DNA from: an uncultured Clostridiaceae bacterium | Lineage (GTDB): Bacteria > Bacillota > Clostridia > TANB77 > CAG-508 | Assembly (NCBI GenBank): GCA_958417695.1 | Contig: CATZDQ010000022.1 | Span: 1 to 13,185, forward strand | Length of the DNA stretch: 13,185 bases | Direction: 5' to 3' | Shown here: positions 8,074 through 13,185 of the stretch, piece by piece | Numbering within the stretch: the first letter of the stretch is position 1 | How the letters are laid out: each line of letters begins with the position of its first letter | Notes under the pieces: model-generated | Seen by the model: the letters and a program-made list of their open reading frames with translations, nothing else | Told to the model about the DNA's origin: nothing | Databases searched by the model: none | Translations under genes and position numbers: made by a program

Positions 8074-8115
8074 AAAACATAGACAAGATTTCCTTAGATT
8101 TCTTCTATGTTTTTT
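8072..8115. terminator. Bidirectional terminator between the GGDEF gene and yitT
   Basis: A perfect 12-bp inverted repeat (AAAAAACATAGA at 8072-8083, TCTATGTTTTTT at 8104-8115) has a 20-base loop. The A-run and T-run ends give a T-tract in both directions. It overlaps the GGDEF stop codon and sits three bases from the yitT stop at 8118. Confidence 0.75.
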
Positions 8116-8117
8116 AT

Positions 8118-8987
8118 TTATCCTTTTTTAAACCCTTTTCCCCAGGCCTCTCTAGCATTAGAAATAATAATAAATGCTTTATTATCTACAGAGACTGCAA
8201 TATTTTTTATCTTAGAAACCTCATTTCTAGACCCTACACATAATAACATCATTTTATCTTGGTTTGTATACATTCCTTTTGCATAAATTCCTGTACTACC
8301 ACGGTCTACTTTTTCTCCAATTTCTTGTGCAATCTCTTCATACTTTTCCGAAATAATAAACATCATTTTCGTAAAATAAACACCTTCAAAAATAATATCT
8401 ATCATCTTGCCCATTAAGTAAATTGCAATAGCAGAATATAAACCAACCTCTATATCACGAAAGAATAATACATTTAAAGAAATAATCACAATATCTACAC
8501 TCATTATTAAACTACTAGCACGATAATGTGGTCTATATGATTGAATAATATAAGAAAGTAGGTCTGTACCACCTGTAGAAGAAACTGATTTTAAAACTAA
8601 CGCCGTACCAATCCCCATGGCAATCCCACCATATACACAGCCTAAAAAGCGGTCTTGTGTCAAAGCTGGAAATTTATCTAAGATATCAATAAAACCTGCT
8701 AGTACCACTGTTCCAATTAAAGACTTAACGACAAACTCTTTTCCTACTCGAAAGTAACTTATAATTAGTAGGGGAATATTTAAAATCAGCATAGCTGTTC
8801 CCAATGGAATGCTTAAGAAATAATAAGTAATGGTTGCAATACCTGCAAATCCACCTGAAGATAATTGATTGGGTAATAAAAAGAAAGAAGTACCACATGC
8901 CATAATAAAACAACCCATTATTAATAATAACATCTCATATGCGTACTTCTTTAACTTTAATCTTTTCTTAACTAGTTTATAATCCAT
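8118..8987 (-). CDS. YitT family membrane protein (DUF161 + DUF2179)
   Basis: This is an integral membrane protein of 289 residues, the usual length for the YitT family, whose function is not established. After a basic start there are about five or six hydrophobic segments over residues 17-205. Family hallmarks are L-L-P-N-Q-L-S-S-G-G-F-A-G-I-A in the first third and S-V-S-S-T-G-G-T-D-L-L-S after the third helix. The C-terminal cytoplasmic DUF2179 domain (about 210-285) has R-G-S-T-G-I-Y-A-K-G-M-Y and ends with I-S-N-A-R-E-A-W-G-K-G-F. The ribosome site is modest (AGTAGGG, with a T-run before the ATG). It lies 74 bases after the radical SAM gene on the same strand. No convincing promoter or terminator is seen in that gap, so readthrough is possible. 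It is convergent with the GGDEF gene. Confidence 0.88.
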   Translation of the reverse strand: MDYKLVKKRLKLKKYAYEMLLLIMGCFIMACGTSFFLLPNQLSSGGFAGIATITYYFLSIPLGTAMLILNIPLLIISYFRVGKEFVVKSLIGTVVLAGFIDILDKFPALTQDRFLGCVYGGIAMGIGTALVLKSVSSTGGTDLLSYIIQSYRPHYRASSLIMSVDIVIISLNVLFFRDIEVGLYSAIAIYLMGKMIDIIFEGVYFTKMMFIISEKYEEIAQEIGEKVDRGSTGIYAKGMYTNQDKMMLLCVGSRNEVSKIKNIAVSVDNKAFIIISNAREAWGKGFKKG

Positions 8988-9061
8988 AAAAAGCCCTACT
9001 TTTCTTCTAATCTCTTTTTATGTATTATTTACCAATTTCCTATTCTTATTCAATTGTTTGC

Positions 9062-10150
9062 TTAGCTTTTATCTCTTTGCATTCTTTCTTCTTCTAAAAT
9101 TTCATCATAAGTCTTTGCCACTGCCACTTCAAATTTTCCAGGTCTTACACTCTCTTCTTGTGGTGTTATAACAACATCTACATCATATATTTCTCTTAGT
9201 TTATGAACATTTCCATTTTGAAATCCCATTATATTGGGAATATCTTGTGGATTTGCTTTAATTTCTACCTGTTTTACTTTCGTATTAATTTTCTTAATCT
9301 CTTCTACAATAGCATCATACCACATAGCCCCTTCTACCAACTGTCTAAATTCCGGATGATAAGGACCTGCTACTACCTGGCTACTTTGTGCTTTTAATTC
9401 TAAAATACCTTCTGTATTTTGTGCGCCTATTTTAATAACTGGTATTCTATGGATATTACATAAGTTAGCGACTTCTTTACACCTTTCAACTGCTTGTACT
9501 AAAGGAAGTGGATGATAGTCTTGTGCTGCATATTGGCTTTCTAAAGGACTTCCCTTTACTACTAAAACAGGATAAATTCTAACCATATAAGGTTTTTGTT
9601 TTATGAATGCTAAGGCCGTATTTCTTTCATCTAATTTTGTACTTTCTGGCAAGCCAATCATCATCTGATAACCTAATTTAATACCTGCAAATTTAAGCCA
9701 TCTAGAAGCCTTCTTGACTTGTTCCCAAGTATAGCCAACTTGTGCCTTTTCTAATACATACTGATTGCTAGAAACAGCCATCATCTCGATAGTTTTTACT
9801 TTGTATTTTTTATACATCTTTATATATTTCTTTTGCAAAGTATCTGGTCTAGAAACAAAACAAATACTATGAATTTCTCCTTTTTGTATAAATGTATAAA
9901 CCGCCTTTAATAAGATTTCTTGCGTTTCTACTGCTAAATCTGTAAAGTTACCACCCCAAAAGGCTACTTCAATCTGCTTTGGTTCTTCTTGTGCATAAGA
10001 TTGTAAATAATAGTTAATAGTATCTACCACCTCTTTCTCTCCAATAGGGCTTTCCTTTCTAGTTCTATCACAAAACACACATTCTTGCTCATGAGTACCT
10101 GCACATATTGTATTCGGAATCATAATGGGTATTCTATATTCTTTTCTCAT
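9062..10150 (-). CDS. Elp3-like radical SAM protein, rnc-linked type
   Basis: This radical S-adenosylmethionine enzyme belongs to the group placed next to rnc in many Clostridia and often annotated as Elp3-related. Its substrate is unknown. Family blocks appear in order: cysteine motif at 16-27; E-V-A-F-W-G-G-N-F-T-D (glycine-rich SAM segment); V-S-R-P-D-T-L; G-Y-Q-M-M-I-G-L-P-E-S-T; R-I-Y-P-V-L-V-V-K-G-S-P-L-E; I-P-V-I-K-I-G-A-Q-N-T-E; and V-A-G-P-Y-H-P-E-F. The cysteine motif is C-x7-C-x2-C (Cys16, Cys24, Cys27), longer than the standard C-x3-C-x2-C, though Elp3 itself is known for long spacing. There is no acetyltransferase domain. I choose the ATG at 10150 (362 residues) because GGAAGG is eight bases upstream; a GTG at 10159 sits almost on top of that site. 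It lies 23 bases after rnc and is probably cotranscribed. Confidence 0.85.
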   Translation of the reverse strand: MRKEYRIPIMIPNTICAGTHEQECVFCDRTRKESPIGEKEVVDTINYYLQSYAQEEPKQIEVAFWGGNFTDLAVETQEILLKAVYTFIQKGEIHSICFVSRPDTLQKKYIKMYKKYKVKTIEMMAVSSNQYVLEKAQVGYTWEQVKKASRWLKFAGIKLGYQMMIGLPESTKLDERNTALAFIKQKPYMVRIYPVLVVKGSPLESQYAAQDYHPLPLVQAVERCKEVANLCNIHRIPVIKIGAQNTEGILELKAQSSQVVAGPYHPEFRQLVEGAMWYDAIVEEIKKINTKVKQVEIKANPQDIPNIMGFQNGNVHKLREIYDVDVVITPQEESVRPGKFEVAVAKTYDEILEEERMQRDKS

Positions 10151-10173
10151 TCTTGACACCTTCCTTTCAAGCT

Positions 10174-10845
10174 TTACATATTTTCTAAAGCTTTTTTAGC
10201 TGCTTGCATTTCAGCCGCCTTTTTAGTTCTACCTTCTCCTTGTGCTAAAAAAGCATCATTACATTTTACTTGTGCTGTAAATCGTTTATCATGGTCTGGA
10301 CCTTCTTCTTTTATAATGGAATAAACAATTTGTACTTCTCCCTCTTTTTGTAATTTTTCTTGTAACACCGTTTTATAATCTTTTTGTCCTACATTTTTAC
10401 TAGCCATTTCTGCTTCCTTACTCAAATTCTCTATAATAAACTTCTCAGCAGCCTCTAACCCTGCATCAAAGTAAATAGCCGCAATAACAGCCTCTACACT
10501 ATCTGCCATAATCGCAGGTCTTGTATTGCCATGACTTGAAATTTCACTTTTTCCTACATATAAGAAATCACTAAAATTATGCTTTTGTGCTATTTTATAT
10601 AAGCTTCTTTCACATACAATATCTGCTCTAACTTTAGTCATTTCTCCTTCTGACAATTTAGGAAATTGATTATATAAATATTTACTAGAAATAAATTCTA
10701 AAATACTATCTCCTAAAAATTCTAACTTCTCATTACTCTCTATATGATTTTCATAGGCATATGATTTATGAATTAACGCTCTTTTTAACAATTCTTTATC
10801 TGTAAATGCATAGCCAATGCTTAATTCTAATTGTTCTAAACTCAT
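10174..10845 (-). CDS. rnc: Ribonuclease III
   Basis: RNase III is a double-strand-specific endoribonuclease for rRNA and mRNA processing. The catalytic domain shows the signature N-E-K-L-E-F-L-G-D-S-I-L (39-49) with Glu42 and Asp46, and A-D-S-V-E-A-V (114-120) with Asp115 and Glu118. These are the four metal-binding acids. A double-stranded RNA-binding domain follows from about residue 154 (D-Y-K-T-V-L-Q-E-K-L-Q-K) to the end (K-K-A-A-E-M-Q-A-A-K-K-A-L). The length of 223 residues is normal. The start at 10845 has AAGGAGG six bases upstream. The earlier in-frame ATG at 10872 coincides with a TATAAT box and would be outside the transcript. It is followed closely by the radical SAM gene. Confidence 0.97.
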   Translation of the reverse strand: MSLEQLELSIGYAFTDKELLKRALIHKSYAYENHIESNEKLEFLGDSILEFISSKYLYNQFPKLSEGEMTKVRADIVCERSLYKIAQKHNFSDFLYVGKSEISSHGNTRPAIMADSVEAVIAAIYFDAGLEAAEKFIIENLSKEAEMASKNVGQKDYKTVLQEKLQKEGEVQIVYSIIKEEGPDHDKRFTAQVKCNDAFLAQGEGRTKKAAEMQAAKKALENM

Positions 10846-10870
10846 ACATTCCCTCCTTCTTAATAGAAAC

Positions 10871-10876
10871 ATTATA
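10871..10876 (-). promoter_or_regulatory. Probable -10 box of an rnc promoter
   Basis: On the minus strand TATAAT (10871-10876) lies 25 bases before the rnc ATG, just after the acpP terminator. The -35 region is a T-run with poor match, so the promoter is tentative. It would give a short leader holding AAGGAGG. Confidence 0.45.
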
Positions 10877-10887
10877 CTATAGAATCT

Positions 10888-10913
10888 AAAAAAAAGAAAG
10901 GTATTACCCTTTC
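10888..10913 (-). terminator. Intrinsic terminator of acpP
   Basis: On the minus strand GAAAGG, a six-base loop (GTAATA) and CCTTTC are followed directly by eight Ts (rc of 10888-10895). It lies 25 bases after the acpP stop and separates acpP from rnc. Confidence 0.75.
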
Positions 10914-10938
10914 ATTTTTCTAATTTCTAAAATTCAAA

Positions 10939-11181
10939 TTAAGCTACGTGGTCTTTTATGTAGTCAACAACATCTCCTACTGTAACTATTTTTTCAGCAT
11001 CAGCGTCTGGTATTTCTGTGTCGAATTCTTCTTCTAATGCCATAATTAATTCTACAATATCAAGAGAATCTGCTCCTAAATCATCTATAAAAGATGCTTC
11101 CATGGTAACAGAGGTATCTGTTACACCAAGTTGCTCTACTATAATTTCTTTTACTTTTTCAAAGATTTCTTCTTGTGTCAT
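10939..11181 (-). CDS. acpP: Acyl carrier protein
   Basis: This small acidic carrier holds growing acyl chains in type II fatty-acid synthesis and donates them to PlsX. It has 80 residues, the standard length. The phosphopantetheine attachment motif L-G-A-D-S-L-D-I-V-E is present, with the modified serine at Ser39. The protein is rich in Asp and Glu, as expected. GGAGG stands upstream of the ATG, and a near-consensus promoter lies in the gap after plsX, so acpP can be expressed more strongly than its neighbour. A terminator follows it. The plsX-acpP adjacency matches function: PlsX converts acyl-ACP to acyl-phosphate. Confidence 0.97.
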   Translation of the reverse strand: MTQEEIFEKVKEIIVEQLGVTDTSVTMEASFIDDLGADSLDIVELIMALEEEFDTEIPDADAEKIVTVGDVVDYIKDHVA

Positions 11182-11221
11182 CTAAAATTACACCTCCTCT
11201 CAAGTACTACTTTTTTTCTTA

Positions 11222-11250
11222 ACAATAATACATGTTTTGCCAATTGTCAA
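11222..11250 (-). promoter_or_regulatory. Promoter of acpP
   Basis: On the minus strand a perfect TTGACA (11245-11250), a 17-base spacer and TATTGT (11222-11227) lie between plsX and acpP. The predicted start is about 35 bases before the acpP ATG and keeps the AGAGGAGG ribosome site. Confidence 0.6.
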
Positions 11251-11259
11251 GGATTTCTT

Positions 11260-12279
11260 CTATTTATTTTCAAATTCTTCTATCATTTTCTCTACCGCTT
11301 TATTTTTAACGAATTGCTCCGCTTGTTTTATGGTAAATTCAAATAATCTTTCATCACTACTTCCATGGGCTTTAACCACTGGTTTCTTAACACCTAAAAA
11401 TAAAGCGCCACCATATTCTTTATAATCCATTGCCTTTTTCAATCCGTTAATAGCTGGCAATGCTGGAACAGAACCTAACATGGTAAAGATATTCTTTTTA
11501 ATATTTTCTGTCAATGTGGTCTTAACTAATTTTCCAATACCTTCTACGGTTTTTAAGAAAACGTTACCAGTATAGCCATCTGCTACTAAAATATCTAACT
11601 TACCTGAAAAAGCATCTCTACCTTCTACATTCCCTACAAAATTAATATTTAATGCTTCTGCCTTTTCTTTCAACAATTGATACGATTCTCTTACTAATTC
11701 ATTTCCTTTTGTTTCTTCTGTACCAATATTTAAAAGCCCTACAGTTGGATGCTCAATACCAAACGTATTTCGATTATAAATCGTTGCCATCTGTGCAAAT
11801 TGTAATAAATTAATTGGTTTACAATTGGTATTAGAACCACAATCTATTAACATTAAACGACTCTTATAAGATGGTAAAATACCTGCTAAAGCTGGTCTAT
11901 CAATTCCTTTAATCCTACCTACTAATAAAGTAGCTCCTGTTAAAAGGGCTCCTGAATTTCCAGCAGAGATAAATACATCTCCTTTCCCTTCCTTTAAAAG
12001 ATTAAAACCTACTACCATAGAAGAATCTTTTTTATGTTTAATTGCTTGTGTAGGAATTTCACACATTTCTATTACTTCTGAAGCATGATAAATCTTTAGT
12101 CTCGGAGAAATTTCTGAAACATCATTTTTTCCATATAACTCTTTGATTTTTTGATTTAATATCTCTTGGTTTCCGACTAACCACACTTCTGCTTCAATTT
12201 GATTAATTGCTTTTACTGCTCCTTTGATGTTAGCCTCTGGGCTATTGTCTCCCCCCATGGCGTCTAATAGTATAACCAT
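11260..12279 (-). CDS. plsX: Phosphate acyltransferase PlsX
   Basis: PlsX transfers the acyl chain from acyl-ACP to inorganic phosphate, giving acyl-phosphate for PlsY, the first step of phosphatidic acid synthesis. It is a peripheral membrane enzyme. It has 339 residues, the normal length. Family motifs seen are the N-terminal L-L-D-A-M-G-G-D-N-S-P, S-A-G-N-S-G-A-L-L-T-G near residue 107, D-C-G-S-N-T-N-C, D-G-Y-T-G-N-V-F-L-K near 234, and H-G-S-S-D near the C-terminus. The ATG at 12279 is preceded by AAGGGGAG about 11 bases upstream. No fapR or rpmF gene precedes it, and I see no FapR-type box, so its regulation is not evident beyond its own promoter. It is followed 78 bases later by acpP. 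Confidence 0.97.
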   Translation of the reverse strand: MVILLDAMGGDNSPEANIKGAVKAINQIEAEVWLVGNQEILNQKIKELYGKNDVSEISPRLKIYHASEVIEMCEIPTQAIKHKKDSSMVVGFNLLKEGKGDVFISAGNSGALLTGATLLVGRIKGIDRPALAGILPSYKSRLMLIDCGSNTNCKPINLLQFAQMATIYNRNTFGIEHPTVGLLNIGTEETKGNELVRESYQLLKEKAEALNINFVGNVEGRDAFSGKLDILVADGYTGNVFLKTVEGIGKLVKTTLTENIKKNIFTMLGSVPALPAINGLKKAMDYKEYGGALFLGVKKPVVKAHGSSDERLFEFTIKQAEQFVKNKAVEKMIEEFENK

Positions 12280-12331
12280 CTTTTAGTCTCTCCCCTTCAA
12301 CTCTTTTATTCATATATATTTGTATTTTTAT

Positions 12332-12360
12332 ATTTTATAACTTATATTTTCTAAAGTCAA
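12332..12360 (-). promoter_or_regulatory. Promoter of plsX
   Basis: On the minus strand TTGACT (12355-12360), a 17-base spacer and TAAAAT (12332-12337) each match consensus at five of six positions. The leader would be about 45 bases. No riboswitch-like structure is seen in it. Confidence 0.6.
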
Positions 12361-12441
12361 TCGGAACAGGTTAATTTTATTATTTATTTACTTAAAAAGC
12401 AACGTTTCTGACCATATAGTCAAAGAATTTTAAGAACAACT

Positions 12442-12474
12442 AGAAAGGAGAAACACTTATCGTTTCTCCTTTCT
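12442..12474. terminator. Hairpin terminator after the Cys/His repeat gene
   Basis: A perfect 13-bp stem (AGAAAGGAGAAAC at 12442-12454, GTTTCTCCTTTCT at 12462-12474) has a seven-base loop and starts 18 bases after the stop of the repeat gene. The T-tract on the minus strand is interrupted, so efficiency is uncertain. The stem itself is the strongest in the window. Confidence 0.65.
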
Positions 12475-12491
12475 TTTATTAGCTTATTTTG

Positions 12492-13185
12492 TTAATAGCT
12501 AATACTATAAGATACAATTTGTCCAGCGGTTATACCACAGCCTAAGTTATAAGAATCAATGCTACTACCTGCTGTTTTTCCACAGCCTACATTATATCTT
12601 TCAACCGTACTTCCTGCTATTTTACCACAATTTACCTGATACCCTTCTACCGTAGTTCCTGCTGTCTTTCCACAGGATATAGCGTAACTTTCAATAGTAT
12701 TTGCTTTACTACAAACTAATTTTGAATAGGTATGGTCATATCCATCTCCACAATGACATGGGTCACCAACAAAATGTTTTGGATTAATGTAATGTCTTGC
12801 TTGTCCACAGCTGCCATGGTCCTCCCATGAGTCAATATGTTCATCCCAGTGATCATTTCTAGAAGCATGTGTTAAATGAATGGATACATGACATGTTCCA
12901 GTCTGGTAACAACTGCTACTATGTGCGTGATATACTGGCAATGTATAGCATCCTCCATTAGTGCTACTATTTCCTGTGTGACTATGATATATCACTTTTG
13001 TATAACAACCTCCTCCTGTACTGACACTTCCTGTATGTTGGTGATAGACTGGTGTTGTATAACAACCTCCTCCTGTACTGCTACTTCCGGTATGTTGATG
13101 ATAGACTGGTGTTGTATAGCAACGGCCTCCTGTAGTGCTACTTGCAGTAGGTGGATGCGTGTTTGGTAGTACTTTGATTGGTTTT
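12492..13185 (-). CDS. Cys/His-rich protein with two kinds of tandem repeat (5' end outside window)
   Basis: The frame is open from the window edge to the TAA at 12492-12494, giving 230 residues. A GTG at 12995 lies inside the repeats and is not the start. I do not recognise the family. The visible N-terminal part holds three full copies and a partial fourth of a 19-residue unit, consensus G-G-G-C-Y-T-T-P-V-Y-H-Q-H-T-G-S-S-S-T. A non-repeated middle section follows (C-Y-Q-T-G-T-C-H, then D-P-C-H-C-G-D-G). The C-terminus holds four 15-residue units, consensus E-S-Y-x-V-x-C-G-K-T-A-G-S-T-V, ending S-Y-S-I-S-Y. There are 14 Cys and 19 His in 230 residues. That suits metal binding or a disulfide-bonded exported protein, but neither is shown. 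No membrane segment is visible. The base composition is less AT-rich than the neighbours. A hairpin terminator follows. Confidence 0.75.
   Translation of the reverse strand, partial: KPIKVLPNTHPPTASSTTGGRCYTTPVYHQHTGSSSTGGGCYTTPVYHQHTGSVSTGGGCYTKVIYHSHTGNSSTNGGCYTLPVYHAHSSSCYQTGTCHVSIHLTHASRNDHWDEHIDSWEDHGSCGQARHYINPKHFVGDPCHCGDGYDHTYSKLVCSKANTIESYAISCGKTAGTTVEGYQVNCGKIAGSTVERYNVGCGKTAGSSIDSYNLGCGITAGQIVSYSISY
12513..12692 (-). repeat. Four tandem 45-bp repeats (15-residue CGKTAG units)
   Basis: Units are at 12692-12648, 12647-12603, 12602-12558 and 12557-12513. Every unit keeps Tyr at position 3, C-G at 7-8 and A-G at 11-12. The first three have C-G-K and the last C-G-I. Side-chain changes between units show that they are diverged protein repeats rather than recent DNA duplications. 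Confidence 0.85.
12960..13130 (-). repeat. Three tandem 57-bp repeats (19-residue CYTTPVYHQHTG units)
   Basis: Units are at 13130-13074, 13073-13017 and 13016-12960, with a partial fourth copy from 12959. The first two are almost identical in DNA and the third has diverged (K-V-I-Y-H-S-H). Each carries one Cys and an H-x-H pair. High identity suggests recent expansion or homogenisation, and copy number could vary between strains. Confidence 0.85.

Noticed and set aside
8988..9061. Separate promoter for yitT in the gap after the radical SAM gene
   Set aside because: TTGAAT- and TAAATA-like hexamers occur, but the spacing and matches are poor in this AT-rich gap.
12280..12441. FapR-type operator upstream of plsX
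   Set aside because: No palindrome resembling the known FapR box is visible. Only a standard promoter and AT-rich sequence are seen.
12492..12995. GTG at 12995 as the start of the repeat protein
   Set aside because: The frame stays open to the window edge, and the GTG lies inside the third 19-residue repeat with no proper start context. The gene is truncated by the window.
12960..13130. CRISPR array from the regular 57-bp units
   Set aside because: The units are directly adjacent with no spacers, stay in frame and encode a conserved peptide, so they are protein-coding tandem repeats.
1..13185. tRNA, rRNA, insertion sequence or attachment sites
   Set aside because: No cloverleaf, rRNA segment, transposase or integrase motif, or flanking terminal repeat was seen on either strand.

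Overview
This is an AT-rich window (roughly one third G+C by eye) from a Gram-positive anaerobe of the class Clostridia, probably a gut Lachnospirales-type lineage. The evidence is the clostridial order plsX-acpP-rnc-radical SAM, an AddB-type recombination nuclease, an OGG1-type glycosylase, strong AAGGAGG ribosome sites, and a pilin-like protein of the 'G-V-T-L-I-A-L-V' family common in gut Firmicutes. The genus cannot be fixed from the sequence alone.

Layout from left to right. (1) 1-87 is the last 28 codons of a plus-strand gene, convergent with addB across a shared hairpin terminator. (2) 4418-151, minus strand, is a two-gene DNA-repair operon: ogg (8-oxoguanine glycosylase/lyase) then addB. 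It has its own extended -10 promoter, and no addA follows. (3) 6288-4557, minus strand, is a secreted pilin-like protein with an FGE/C-type-lectin-like C-terminus, split in two by a one-base frameshift. (4) 6532-8073, plus strand and divergent from the pilin gene, is a GGDEF protein with a second, degenerate GGDEF-like domain. Between the two promoters lies a perfect 16-bp palindrome. (5) 8987-8118, minus strand, is a YitT/DUF2179 membrane protein, convergent with the GGDEF gene across a 12-bp-stem terminator. (6) 12279-9062, minus strand, is plsX, acpP, rnc and an Elp3-like radical SAM gene. Individual promoters precede plsX, acpP and probably rnc, and a terminator separates acpP from rnc. 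(7) 13185-12492, minus strand, is the 3' part of an unrecognised Cys/His-rich protein built of two different tandem repeats. Its 5' end lies outside the window.

How the genes relate. PlsX and AcpP supply acyl-phosphate and acyl carrier for phospholipid synthesis. RNase III and the radical SAM protein belong to RNA processing and probably RNA modification. Ogg and AddB are DNA repair proteins. The more accessory content is the divergent pilin-like/GGDEF pair, which suggests but does not prove a c-di-GMP link to a surface appendage, and the repeat protein at the right edge. Several of the longest open frames start upstream of the real gene starts. Ribosome sites and promoters put the true starts at 3525 (addB), 4418 (ogg), 10150 (radical SAM) and 10845 (rnc).
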